From JANLTP01 sp031363055 (lineage in GTDB: Bacteria > Pseudomonadota > Gammaproteobacteria > Burkholderiales > Burkholderiaceae_E), in NCBI GenBank assembly GCA_031363055.1, contig JANLTP010000165.1, positions 1 through 64,000 on the forward strand: a stretch of 64,000 nucleotides of DNA. The letters are read 5' to 3'. The notes beneath the pieces were generated by a model, which ran no database searches, was not told the origin of the DNA, and saw nothing but the letters and a program-made list of their open reading frames with translations. Positions 44,263 to 52,943 of the stretch are shown here, in pieces. The position numbers and the translations under genes were made by a program. Every line of letters starts with the position of its first letter. The first letter of the stretch is position 1.

Positions 44263-45207
44263 ATGAACCCATGGCTGATCCTCACGGCGACACTTCCGAC
44301 CCATCCCAGTGCACTGCGCGTCAGGGTCTGGCGCGCGCTCAAGGCAACCGGCGCCGGAACTCTGCGCGAAGGGGTCTACGTGTTGCCCGCCAGCGCGCCG
44401 TCGGCGCAGTCCCTGTGGGACATCGAGCGCGCCATCGCTGCGGCGGGTGCCGATGCGCACCTGCTGGTGGTCACGGCTAGGGACGAGGCCCAGGAGCAGT
44501 CCTTCCGCGCTCTTTTCGACCGCGCTGACCTGTATGCGGAGGTGCTGCAGTCCGTCAAGGAGGTCCGCAGAACCATCAACAAGTCGACCGAGGCAGAGCT
44601 GCACAAGTGGCTGCGCAGGCTCGAGCAGCAGCTCCATGGCATTGGGGCAAGTGACTTTTTCCCCGGCAAGGCTTATGAAGAAGCCTCTGGTGCCCTTGGG
44701 GTACTGCGCCGTGAAGTGGAGCTGCATCTGTCACCGGGCGAGCCTGCTACCGCCATAGCAGACATCCGGCGACTGCCGCTCGAGGAGTTCCAAAGTCGGA
44801 CCTGGGCGACGCGTAAGCGCCCCTGGGTGGACCGTCTGGCGACCGCCTGGCTGGTGCAGCGCTTCGTCGACAAGGCGCCGAAGTTCATCTGGCTCGAGGA
44901 CGCGAAGAAGTGCCCCGCCAAGGCGCTCGGCTATGACTTCGACGGCGCCCGCTTCACGCACGTCGGCGACAAGGTGACCTTCGAGGTGGTTGCCGCCACA
45001 TTCTCGCTGGATGCTGACCCCGGTATCCGAAGCGTGGGCCAGTTGGTCCACTACATCGACATTGGCGGCATCCCGGTGGATGAGGCGCCGGGGTTCGAAT
45101 TGCTGGTCCGGGGTCTTCAGGCGCAGCACCGGGCCGACGACGCGCTGCTGAGTGCCGCGCTGCCGTTATTCGACACGCTCTACGCCGCGATGGCGGCCCG
45201 CTTATGA
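44263..45207 (+). CDS. chrB: Chromate resistance regulator ChrB
   Basis: A 314-residue ChrB protein. The N-terminal domain (residues 1-150) starts with NPWLILTATLPTHPSALRVR and REGVYVLPA. The C-terminal domain has RTWATRKRPWVDRLATAWLV and FDGARFTHVGDKVTFE, the usual sequence around the conserved Cys/His region. ChrB is known in chromate operons as a chromate-responsive regulator. It overlaps the next short frame by four bases (ATGA at 45204). The promoter and dyad are directly upstream. No chrA of normal length follows. Confidence 0.92.
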   Translation: MNPWLILTATLPTHPSALRVRVWRALKATGAGTLREGVYVLPASAPSAQSLWDIERAIAAAGADAHLLVVTARDEAQEQSFRALFDRADLYAEVLQSVKEVRRTINKSTEAELHKWLRRLEQQLHGIGASDFFPGKAYEEASGALGVLRREVELHLSPGEPATAIADIRRLPLEEFQSRTWATRKRPWVDRLATAWLVQRFVDKAPKFIWLEDAKKCPAKALGYDFDGARFTHVGDKVTFEVVAATFSLDADPGIRSVGQLVHYIDIGGIPVDEAPGFELLVRGLQAQHRADDALLSAALPLFDTLYAAMAARL

Positions 45208-45275
45208 ACCACGAACCCGCCATCGCCGGTCTGGGAAACCAGCTTGTGCTCACTGTCCGCTACACCAACTCCTGA
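45204..45275 (+). pseudogene. 23-codon frame, possible chrA start relic
   Basis: An ATG overlapping the chrB stop (ATGA) opens a 23-codon frame beginning MNHEP. This coupling is the usual chrB-chrA junction, and ChrA proteins often begin with a similar polar stretch before the first membrane helix. The frame ends at TGA 45273, ten bases before the superoxide dismutase ATG, with no membrane segment. It could be what is left after a deletion of chrA, or a chance leader peptide. Confidence 0.3.
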
Positions 45276-45284
45276 GGAGATACC

Positions 45285-45995
45285 ATGGACGTTCGAACCC
45301 TGGTCCTGCCGTTTGACGCCGCAACACTGAAGGGGTTGTCCGAAAAGCTGCTGCGAAGTCACCACCAGAACAACTACTCTGGTGCAGTCGCACGCTTGAA
45401 TGCCATACGCTCGCAGTTGCGCGACGTTTCCTTCGGGTCGGCCCCGGCCTTTCAGCTCAACGGACTGAAGCGCGAGGAACTAGTGGCGACCAATTCGATG
45501 TTGCTGCACGAGCTGTACTTCGACGGCCTGAGCGGGGCCGGCGCGCCGATGGTTGCCGCGATGGAGCTAGCACTGCGGGCCAACTTCGGCAGTCCGGCGC
45601 GCTGGCGCGAAGAGTTCGTCGCGATGGGCAAGGCACTGGGCGGTGGTTCGGGATGGGTTCTGCTCGTGTTCCAACCACGCGAGGGAACGCTGGTAAACCA
45701 GTGGTCCGCAGACCACACCCACAGCATCGCGGGCGGCGTGCCCATCCTGGCACTTGACATGTACGAGCATTCGTACCACATCGACTTCGGCGCTGCGGCT
45801 GGCCAGTACGTTGACGCCTTCATGGAAAACATTCACTGGGAACGCGTCTACGCTCGTTACCAGCAGGCGGTCGAGCATGCGAGCGACGCCCTCGGTGCTG
45901 CTCAGGACGACGCGGCAGGCGCCGTCCTTCTGGATGTTCGGGGCGCTTGGAAGGCTTCGGACAGACCGCTTCAATCCAAAGGAGACGCATCATGA
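45285..45995 (+). CDS. Fe/Mn-type superoxide dismutase of the chromate operon (ChrC-like)
   Basis: A 236-residue Fe/Mn superoxide dismutase. Metal ligands are His26 or His27 (SHHQNNY), His75 (LLHELY), Asp158 and His162 (LDMYEHSYH). In chromate operons such as that of Cupriavidus a similar protein (ChrC) follows chrA and protects against superoxide from chromate reduction. A ribosome-binding sequence aggaga precedes ATG. The C-terminal 40 residues are an extension relative to typical dismutases. It overlaps the TPR gene start by four bases (ATGA). A cytoplasmic location is expected. Confidence 0.9.
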   Translation: MDVRTLVLPFDAATLKGLSEKLLRSHHQNNYSGAVARLNAIRSQLRDVSFGSAPAFQLNGLKREELVATNSMLLHELYFDGLSGAGAPMVAAMELALRANFGSPARWREEFVAMGKALGGGSGWVLLVFQPREGTLVNQWSADHTHSIAGGVPILALDMYEHSYHIDFGAAAGQYVDAFMENIHWERVYARYQQAVEHASDALGAAQDDAAGAVLLDVRGAWKASDRPLQSKGDAS

Positions 45996-47338
45996 AGTCG
46001 GTCACCGACCGTCAAGGCAATTGTCTATCCCATGCATCAGCGGCAGCCGCCGACCTGTTCGACGCCGCCGTTCGCAGCTTGAACATCTTTTGCGGCGACC
46101 CGCTCGCACGGCTCGATGAGGCCATCACCGATTCGCCCGTGTTCACCCAGGCCTACCTGCTCAAGGGATTCATCCTCGCGCTAGCCACCGAGCCAGCTGC
46201 GACGCTGACCGCGCGCCAGGTCACCAATGGCATCGGTGGCATGAAACTGAATGACCGAGAGGCGTCTCAGTTCGCGATCCTGAAGCAACTGCTGGCAGGC
46301 AACTGGTCGGCGGCAGCGACCGGCACGGACTTTCACAACATGCGCCACCCGCGCGACCTGGTGGCGCTGCAGATCGGACACCTGATGGACTTCGAGCGTG
46401 GCAGCGCTCGCGACCTTCGTGATCGCCTGGCGCGTGCCATGCCGCATTGGTCGAGCGATGTCCCCGGCTACCACGCCGTGGTCGGGATGTACGCGTTCGG
46501 TCTGGAGGAGAACGGTGACTACGCTCGGGCGGAGGAGACTGGCCGGAGGGCGCTCGACCTGGAGCCACTCGATGCTTGGGCCCACCACGCCGTCGCGCAC
46601 GTGATGGAGATGCAGGGGCGCGCGGAGGACGGTGTCGGATGGATGAGGGCGCGGCAACGCCATTGGGCGCGCGACGACAATTTCTTCAAAGTGCACAACT
46701 GGTGGCACGGTGCATTGTGTCACCTTGAACTGGGGCAATTCGACGAGGCCTTGGACCTCTACGATGGGCCCGTCCGCGCCAACTTGAGCCCGGTTGCGCT
46801 CGATTTGGTCGACGCATCCGCCTTGTTGTGGCGACTGCATTTGTGCGGGGTCGATGTTGGCGACCGCTGGCAGGAACTGGCGACTTGCTGGGACCAGCAT
46901 GCCGACGGCCGGCTCTATCCGTTCAATGATCTGCACGCCGCTATGGCCTATCTTGGCGCCAGGCGGGAAGGCCGTCTCGAAGAACTGGTGGCGGCTCTGC
47001 AACGCAACGCTGGCGGCGAAACGGATACCGCAGATTGGATTCGGACGATCGGACTTCCACTGGTTAGAGGGTTCACCGAATTCTCGCGTGAGCAGTACCA
47101 GAGCTGCGTTGAGACCCTGCATCCGGTGCGTTTCATAGCGAACAATTTCGGTGGCAGCCATGCCCAACGCGACGTCATCGACTGGACGTTGACCGAAGCG
47201 GCGCTTCGCTCCGGGAACTCCGATGTGGCGACAGCACTTGCGCATGAACGGGCCGCGCTCAAACCGCACAGCTTTGTTAACCGTGACCTCCTGCGTCGGG
47301 CGGCGCGACTGCCGCTCAAGATGTCCATCACCCGCTAG
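45992..47338 (+). CDS. TPR-repeat protein (TTC38-like)
   Basis: A 448-residue protein with several tetratricopeptide-like helical repeats. The middle segments VPGYHAVVGMYAFGLEENGDYARAEE and DAWAHHAVAHVMEMQGRAEDG are typical of the TTC38 family. No signal peptide or membrane segment is seen. ATG 45992 follows an aaaggaga ribosome-binding sequence and overlaps the dismutase stop. As the last gene of a chrB-SOD transcript it may hold protein partners together, but its role in metal response is not known to me. Confidence 0.82.
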   Translation: MKSVTDRQGNCLSHASAAAADLFDAAVRSLNIFCGDPLARLDEAITDSPVFTQAYLLKGFILALATEPAATLTARQVTNGIGGMKLNDREASQFAILKQLLAGNWSAAATGTDFHNMRHPRDLVALQIGHLMDFERGSARDLRDRLARAMPHWSSDVPGYHAVVGMYAFGLEENGDYARAEETGRRALDLEPLDAWAHHAVAHVMEMQGRAEDGVGWMRARQRHWARDDNFFKVHNWWHGALCHLELGQFDEALDLYDGPVRANLSPVALDLVDASALLWRLHLCGVDVGDRWQELATCWDQHADGRLYPFNDLHAAMAYLGARREGRLEELVAALQRNAGGETDTADWIRTIGLPLVRGFTEFSREQYQSCVETLHPVRFIANNFGGSHAQRDVIDWTLTEAALRSGNSDVATALAHERAALKPHSFVNRDLLRRAARLPLKMSITR

Positions 47339-47487
47339 GAAGTCGACGCTCATCCGTGGCTGGCTGCTGCAATCGTCGCGTCGCCCTCGACGGCGTGAGC
47401 TTCACGATTGGTATTTCATTCGCGGCGCAGTCGCCTTACAATTTCCAATTTCGGAACCCTTTGACTCAATCATTGATGGAGGTAATC

Positions 47488-47904
47488 ATGTCATCAAGAA
47501 CCGTTGCGATTGCGCTCGTATGCGCCTTGGCGCTGATGGGCGCTACCCGGTACGCTGCAGCGCAGAGCACACTGGACGGGAAAAAGTTCGATACTGAGGC
47601 CGGGCTGATTGGTAAACCGGCGCATGTCAAGCAGGACATTCTTTCGTTCGAACGCGGCAAGTTCCACTCATCGGACTGTGATCAGTACGGTTATGGAAAG
47701 GGCGACTACAAGTCTACCGGCCAGGACGGACAAACATCTTTCGAGAGTGAGACGGTCAGCGCAGAGTATGGTCGCAATGTCTGGAAGGGCGTGATCAAGG
47801 GCAACTCGATCGAAGGAACGATGGTCTTTTATCGCATTCCTAAATGGTGGCGTCCCAATCCCGAGCCTTTGGAGCACTGGTTCAAGGGTCCGGAACTTCG
47901 CTGA
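47488..47904 (+). CDS. Small exported protein of unknown function
   Basis: A 138-residue protein with a signal peptide (IALVCALALMGATRYAAAQ) and a mature domain rich in aromatic residues. LDGKKFDTEAGLIGK, DCDQYGYGKGDYKS and GTMVFYRIPKWWRPNPEP suggest a beta-rich domain. No named family is recognised. The ggaggt ribosome-binding sequence is strong. The gene stands alone, 149 bases after the TPR gene, and is probably periplasmic. Confidence 0.7.
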   Translation: MSSRTVAIALVCALALMGATRYAAAQSTLDGKKFDTEAGLIGKPAHVKQDILSFERGKFHSSDCDQYGYGKGDYKSTGQDGQTSFESETVSAEYGRNVWKGVIKGNSIEGTMVFYRIPKWWRPNPEPLEHWFKGPELR

Positions 47905-48194
47905 ACAGTTCCAGCACCCGTTGGAGAGGCTGCGTGCCAGGGTCGAGTTCCGGTTTGAGGCAGGATAAGCCGAATATGCCTGGCGTCGAGCTGGTGCCAG
48001 TTGCAGGGCATCGGGCGCAGTTCCGGATGCGTGGGCGAAGTCCGCTACGCGGGTTTGGCCGCGATTCGTAAAAAATTCGGAAGAATTTCGGAAATTATTC
48101 GGTACTTTCAGCCGCCGCACCGCCAGGATTGACGGTACGCGGTTCGCCAGCCGGCGACCCGATATCGATGTCCAAAACAGCAAGGGAGCGGATC

Positions 48195-49250
48195 ATGGCA
48201 TTGGATATGGAAAAGCTGCACGCCTTCGTCGGCAAGGTTGTGGGTGACCTAGGCGCCGTGACCCACGCGGCGACGGTGGTCATCGGTGACCAGTTGGGAC
48301 TTTACAAGGCCCTGGCGACGGCGCCGATGACGGCCGAGGCGCTGGCCGAACGCACCGGAACCGACGCTCGATATGTACGCGAATGGGCGTCGGCTCAGGC
48401 GGCCAGCGGATATGCGCAGTACGATCCGGCCAATGGGAAATTCAGCCTCAACGAAGAACAGGCAATGGCGTTGGCGGTCGATGACAGTCCTGCTGCCGTC
48501 GCCGGTGGCTTTCAGGTCGGCATGGCCACGTTCCTGGCGGTACCCAAACTGGTCGAGGCATTCAAGACTGGCCAGGGTCTCGGATGGCATGAGCATCATC
48601 CGTGCCTCTTCACCGGCACCGCGAGGTTCTTCAGGGCCGGGTATTCGGCCAACCTTGTTCCGAGCTGGATTCCGGCGCTCAATGGCATGGAGGCTCGCCT
48701 GGCTGCCGGTGGCAGTGTTGCCGATGTCGGCTGTGGCTATGGCACTTCGACCATTCTGATGGCACAGGCGTTTCCGAAATCAAGGTTTGTTGGCTTCGAC
48801 TATCACGAGGGCTCGATCATCGCAGCGCGCGACGCTGCAGCCAAGGCCGGCATGGCCGATCGCGTGCGCTTTGAGGTTGCAAAAGCAAAGGACTTTCCGG
48901 GCAAGGGTTACGATCTGGTGACGTTTTTCGATTGCCTGCATGACCTCGGTGATCCGATAGGCGCGGCAACCCACGTACGGCAGTCGCTCAAGCCCGATGG
49001 CGCATGGATGATCGTCGAACCGTTCGCGAATGACGCGCTCGAAGACAATCTAAACCCGGTAGGGCGAGTTTTCTACTCGGCCTCGACCTGCCTGTGCACG
49101 CCCGCGTCGCGATCCCAGGAAGTCGGGCTGTGTCTCGGCGCCCAAGCTGGCGAGCGCCGGCTTCGTGAGGTAGTGAACAAAGGCGGGTTCACCCGGTTCC
49201 GGCGCGCGAGTGAGACGCCGTTCAACCTGATCTTCGAGGCGAATCCGTAG
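48195..49250 (+). CDS. SAM-dependent methyltransferase with N-terminal winged helix
   Basis: A 351-residue class I methyltransferase. The N-terminal 80 residues form a winged-helix dimerisation domain, as in the Rv2258c-like family (EALAERTGTDARYVREW). The SAM motif is VADVGCGYGTS, with FVGFDYHEG as the acidic second motif. It contains several Cys near TCLCTPASRS. ATG 48195 follows gggagcgg. The substrate is unknown. No neighbour suggests one. The protein seems intact. Confidence 0.88.
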   Translation: MALDMEKLHAFVGKVVGDLGAVTHAATVVIGDQLGLYKALATAPMTAEALAERTGTDARYVREWASAQAASGYAQYDPANGKFSLNEEQAMALAVDDSPAAVAGGFQVGMATFLAVPKLVEAFKTGQGLGWHEHHPCLFTGTARFFRAGYSANLVPSWIPALNGMEARLAAGGSVADVGCGYGTSTILMAQAFPKSRFVGFDYHEGSIIAARDAAAKAGMADRVRFEVAKAKDFPGKGYDLVTFFDCLHDLGDPIGAATHVRQSLKPDGAWMIVEPFANDALEDNLNPVGRVFYSASTCLCTPASRSQEVGLCLGAQAGERRLREVVNKGGFTRFRRASETPFNLIFEANP

Positions 49251-49272
49251 GGGTGAGAAGCCACACACGATT

Positions 49273-49324
49273 GGCTGCCGCGTCGAATCAAGTCGCATTG
49301 ATTTCGTGGCAGCCGGCGTGACAA
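49273..49324. repeat. Stem-loop after the methyltransferase gene
   Basis: ggctgccgcg and cgtggcagcc can pair over ten positions with one G-T. No run of T follows, so it is not a classic terminator. It lies just past the methyltransferase stop and may protect the transcript end. Confidence 0.4.
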
Positions 49325-49428
49325 CCGCGAAACGCGCCACTAACTAATTCGGGGGATGTTGATTCGGTAAGTTTTGCATGATAATCAAATGATCTGATTG
49401 ATTGCGGGCGAAACGTACCGTCGAAAAC

Positions 49429-49848
49429 ATGCTCAGGGCCGCCGATTCAACATCGCTGCCGACTCCGTCCGTCACGACTTCGAACGCCTGGACGGTCGGA
49501 GCGGTGCGTTGGCGCGTTGGCGATGCATACTTCAGCCCGACCGAGGGTGTACTAGTCCTGTTTGACGGACGGCCTGTTGTGCTACGCATGCAGACTGCCG
49601 CGGTTCTTGAGTATTTGTTGAACAATCCGTATCGGTTGATCGACAAGCACGTTTTGCTGGATCGGCTCTGGCCTGGCAAGGTGGTGACCGAGGACAGCTT
49701 GGTGCAGTGCATCGGTGAGATCCGTAAAGCGCTGCAGGATCACGACCATAAGATCCTGGTGACGGCACCCAAACGAGGTTACCGACTGGTACCGGTCCCA
49801 CCGGATGCCAATCATTCCGAAGTCGTGTCGGCACCCAGAGGTGTATAA
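49429..49848 (+). CDS. Stand-alone winged-helix (OmpR/ToxR-type) DNA-binding protein
   Basis: A 139-residue protein with a trans-reg-C type winged helix at about 40-125: PVVLRMQTAAVLEYLLNN, KHVLLDRLWPGKVVTEDSLVQCIGEIRKAL and VTAPKRGYRL. The usual C-terminal partner (membrane helix, TPR or receiver domain) is missing; the frame stops soon after the wing. ATG 49429 is preferred to a TTG at 49402. It could be a naturally short regulator or the N-terminal part of a truncated CadC/TPR-type protein. Targets are unknown. Confidence 0.75.
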   Translation: MLRAADSTSLPTPSVTTSNAWTVGAVRWRVGDAYFSPTEGVLVLFDGRPVVLRMQTAAVLEYLLNNPYRLIDKHVLLDRLWPGKVVTEDSLVQCIGEIRKALQDHDHKILVTAPKRGYRLVPVPPDANHSEVVSAPRGV

Positions 49849-50467
49849 CTCAGCGCGCATGACCGCACAAATCCGCTCAGGCAGCATCTCGGTTGAACGG
49901 TCGACAAAACCGGCGAGCCGCACGCCGAGTAAATGTCGGGCAAACGGCTAGTGTTCGTGAAGGTTCGCGAAGGCCTTCATCACCTCGATGATCGCCGAAA
50001 GAAATCCTGATCCGAACGTCGACCGTCGCTCGAACGTAAGTCCCCGTTGCGATTAAATTTCTCATTCGCGAGGTGCTGGGCTACTGGGTACCGCCGGGGT
50101 TCAGCGCGAGCAGTCGTAGGGCCTTGGTCTGTACGGGCGCGCGTCGCCTGGATGTAGATCGCAAGACCGTGCGCTCGTACTTGGCCACCTGTGTGAATTT
50201 CGCACTTCCGATCATCCGGTATTCACACCATTCCAACTGCTGACCGCCCTATTCTGACGGTCAGGTTCACAGCATCGCAATTCGACTCGCATCAAGATCG
50301 TAGTTCGCGATTGCGCAGGAACCTCAACGGCTGGATCCGTTCGATTGGAAATCTCAGTTTATCGGCGCAACGAAATGGGTGACGACCGCAATTCGGGAGG
50401 ACTCGATGATGACTACAGAAGAGGCCACAACCTACAGGTCTTTCAGCTACAAAAGTACTGAAGTCGC
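49849..50467. other. Gene-poor spacer with an IS21-like transposase remnant
   Basis: No full gene is supported here. A plus-strand frame from about 50050 to 50240 reads ARRLDVDRKTVRSYLA, like the helix-turn-helix of IS21-type IstA transposases (usual form LxxDRKTVRxYL), then ends at a TGA. No start, catalytic domain or IstB follows, so it would be a short relic. The rest of the spacer shows no recognisable sequence. Confidence 0.35.
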
Positions 50468-50983
50468 ATGTTCGATGAATACGTAGTATTTCGAAGAGCC
50501 GCCGTTAATTCGACGATGATGCGATTTCGTGAAGGCATCTCTGCTGCACTCGCCGCTCGCGGTTCGAACTTTAAAATTCCCGATTGCAATTCATCAGCAC
50601 AATTGACGTTGGCGCTTTCACCCGGCCCTACCGTTCATGGGCTTCGATGCGTCTTGATCATCCTTACGAGTTCGCAAGGTTCCAGGTCCGAATCATTTCG
50701 AGTGTACTCGGCGAAACTGCATCTGACCGCCCGCGAATCCGAAGTCGTTGGAAATTTGTGTGAACACCCCGACCTGCAGCTTGTCGCCAGAACGATGGGG
50801 CTAACACTTGATACGGTACGGGTTCACGTCAAGGCCGCCTTGCAAAAGGCCGAGCTCAACTCGCTTCGCACCCTGCTCCTGAAGATTGCATCGTTACCGC
50901 CTCTGATACCCGGTCTTTATACGTACACCCGCATGGACACATGTAACAAAGGGCGAAACTCAGAGCTACATGTCGTTAGTTGA
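50468..50983 (+). CDS. LuxR-type helix-turn-helix protein
   Basis: A 171-residue protein whose residues 80-140 form a LuxR/GerE DNA-binding domain: LHLTARESEVVGNLCEHPDL, then LVARTMGLTLDTVRVHVKAALQK. The N-terminal 75 residues have no recognisable receiver or autoinducer domain, and may be what is left of a longer sensor. The C-terminal tail is Pro-rich and short. The next gene starts 15 bases on. Its expression and targets are unknown. Confidence 0.65.
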   Translation: MFDEYVVFRRAAVNSTMMRFREGISAALAARGSNFKIPDCNSSAQLTLALSPGPTVHGLRCVLIILTSSQGSRSESFRVYSAKLHLTARESEVVGNLCEHPDLQLVARTMGLTLDTVRVHVKAALQKAELNSLRTLLLKIASLPPLIPGLYTYTRMDTCNKGRNSELHVVS

Positions 50984-50998
50984 GTCAGGAAAAAAATC

Positions 50999-51469
50999 AT
51001 GGAAATGCTTGTCGCATCACTGCTGCTCTGGATTGCCAGCCACTCAAGTTACAACGTCAGCGATCTGCCGGGACCTAACCTAGTCGTGCTCCGCGCAGAG
51101 GAGTATCGCGAACGCCTTCCGCTGCAGCGACAACTCGAACCGTGGGCACTTGAAGACTCTCGCCACAGCTTCGGATATTTCGATCGAGGCAACCCATTGA
51201 AGCCGACTATTTACTTGCTCGACCCGACGGCCTATCCGAAGGAAATACAGTGTGCAGTTCAGACACTGTGTCCAGCGTTCCAGGCTACGCTGATTCATCA
51301 ATTGGTCCATTACGCGCAATGGGTTGCCGACGAGTTTAAGCAGCATGGATGCTTCGCTCGCGGTGAGGTTGCCGCAGACTCCTTGACCTGGAACTACCAG
51401 AACCAGCAAGGGCTTCGTCCAGCGCTTCCGAGCATGAGATCGTGGACCAAATTGATTGGCGGTTGTTAA
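50999..51469 (+). CDS. DUF6647-like metalloprotease-fold protein with HQxxH
   Basis: A 156-residue protein with a hydrophobic N-terminus (MLVASLLLWIA) that could be a signal peptide. The zinc-protease helix reads HQLVH at 100-104 (LIHQLVHYAQ), where an active protease would have HExxH. Three Cys occur (TLCPAF, GCFARGE, GGC). The family is similar to the DUF6647 type, in which HExxH is typical as far as I recall. With Gln for the catalytic Glu the protein would bind zinc but not hydrolyse efficiently. It follows the LuxR gene by 15 bases, probably in one transcript. Confidence 0.6.
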   Translation: MEMLVASLLLWIASHSSYNVSDLPGPNLVVLRAEEYRERLPLQRQLEPWALEDSRHSFGYFDRGNPLKPTIYLLDPTAYPKEIQCAVQTLCPAFQATLIHQLVHYAQWVADEFKQHGCFARGEVAADSLTWNYQNQQGLRPALPSMRSWTKLIGGC

Positions 51470-51568
51470 TCTCGAATTCGCGGCCATCGCCGCGCCCAGA
51501 ATTGGAGTAAGATTAATTGAATCGAACCACCCATTTTTGGGTATTCGTCCTCGATCGACCGAGGCAGC

Positions 51569-51793
51569 ATGAGTCCTGCAGGACCTGGAGCATCACCGAA
51601 TTCCGCTGTGACCCTTACAGCGACGAAAGGTGAAATTTTTTACTCGGAACAGCAAGTCGCCATTCTGGTGGTCGATATGTTCGAATCAGTAAGGCTGATC
51701 GCGAAGTACGAGACCGACGTCATTGGTCTATGGCAAACCTTTGTTCGGGAGGTTGTCGTATCAATCCTGCCCTGTAAGTGCCATTCGAGTTAG
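51569..51793 (+). pseudogene. Class III adenylate/guanylate cyclase, N-terminal fragment
   Basis: The frame of 74 codons holds VAILVVDMFESVRLIAKYETD followed by GLWQTFVREVVVSILP, which is the first strand and helix of class III nucleotide cyclases (metal-binding Asp in VVDM). The frame stops right after this, so the rest of the catalytic domain is gone. The downstream stop at 51791 is within sequence joined from elsewhere. It is a relic next to another truncated gene on the other strand. Confidence 0.7.
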
Positions 51794-51806
51794 CCCTTCT
51801 TCGAGT

Positions 51807-52196
51807 TCACACAATACGGCGTTGTAGTTGCTCAGCGTTCGCCGCTGTCTTAAAACCTCGGGCCGCAATGAAGATGCGCCAAGTTGGCGTATCCAACAAG
51901 TCCAATGACACCGGAATCACTTCACTCGCTGCACTGCGCACGCCTGGCTGATAAGATAGATCCGAAGTTTCAAGCGCGGTGAGCTGACGATTACTCGCGT
52001 CCATCCGAGTCCAAGTGCCGTCGGCTACGATAGAGTGCACCTGAGCGCTCTTTTCAACCCGCAGCAACACCACATGCCCCGGTTGCCCGCTGCGAAGCAC
52101 ACAAGGTATTCGTTTGAAATCCAGCGTGCGACTTTCAGGAGCCGCCAAAAGCGCTGCGATACGTGTTGAAGCTTGGGCGGGCGAAAGTTCAATCAT
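51807..52196 (-). pseudogene. Schlafen/AlbA-type ATP-binding protein remnant
   Basis: A 129-codon frame opens with MIELSPAQASTRIAALLAAP and ESRTLDFKRI, the start of AlbA (Schlafen-like) domains. It jumps directly to VVLLRVEKSAQVHSIVADGT and RMDASNRQLTALETSDL, which lie about 50-80 residues later in relatives. The glycine-rich core between them is absent, while the frame is kept. The protein also ends early compared with the usual 400 residues or more. The frame extends upstream past 52196, but the ATG at 52196 is the family-like start. Confidence 0.65.
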
Positions 52197-52240
52197 TTGG
52201 ATGATCGCTCGGACACGGCCTTGTTGCGTCAGCCGGCCGC

Positions 52241-52918
52241 TCAATCCTTCTGCAAAGCCAGTCGGACTCCAAGTGCGACCATGATGCCGCCACCAACCTG
52301 CTTCAGGATGCGCTGAAAGTGGTTTGAGCGGCCAATGCGGTTCGCGACGCTGCTGGCCAACAGCACCGCCACGCAATCAGCCATCGCAAACATCAAGTTC
52401 ACGATGCTGCCCAGGATCATGAATTGGACCCACACCGGCAGGCTCGCGGAGGGGTCCGTGAACTGCGGCAGGAACGCGAGGAAGAACATGGCGGTCTTGG
52501 GGTTCAACATCTCTACCGTGATGCCCTCGATGAGCGCACGCTTGCCGGTCTTGCGCGCTACTACCGAGGTGCCAATAATGCCATCAACGCCAATGCCGCT
52601 GTCAGCGCCAACGACGCCGTTGACACTAACCGCCTTGGCGCGAATCATCGCGACGCCGAGCCAGACGAGGTAGGCGGCCCCCACCAGTTTGACAGCGGCG
52701 TACAGCGGCGGGACCGCGTGAAACACAAGCGACAGTCCGGCGGCGGCAGCGATAACGTGCAGGTAGCCGCCGAGGGCCAATCCCAAAGTAGCCAGGAAGC
52801 CGACGGTTCGTCCACCGGCCAGAGTCAGGGCTGATGCGTAGAGAATTCCCGGGCCAGGAATGAAGGCGAAGATCGCAGCGGCTGTGAAGAAGGCGATCAG
52901 CAAGTCCGATGAGGGCAT
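52241..52918 (-). CDS. LysE/RhtB-family amino acid exporter
   Basis: A 225-residue inner-membrane exporter of the LysE type with about six helices. The family signature PGPGILYASALTLAGGR is near residue 20-37, and GITVEMLNPKTAMFFLAFLPQF is the second conserved block. The loop between them (about 98-128) carries a Gly/Val-rich insert (VNGVVGADSGIGVDGIIGTS) longer than usual. It would export an amino acid or related compound. The next gene downstream on this strand is an AlbA remnant, so the operon context is damaged. Confidence 0.92.
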   Translation of the reverse strand: MPSSDLLIAFFTAAAIFAFIPGPGILYASALTLAGGRTVGFLATLGLALGGYLHVIAAAAGLSLVFHAVPPLYAAVKLVGAAYLVWLGVAMIRAKAVSVNGVVGADSGIGVDGIIGTSVVARKTGKRALIEGITVEMLNPKTAMFFLAFLPQFTDPSASLPVWVQFMILGSIVNLMFAMADCVAVLLASSVANRIGRSNHFQRILKQVGGGIMVALGVRLALQKD

Positions 52919-52943
52919 TTGAAGGCTCCGGGATTTAGCGAGC

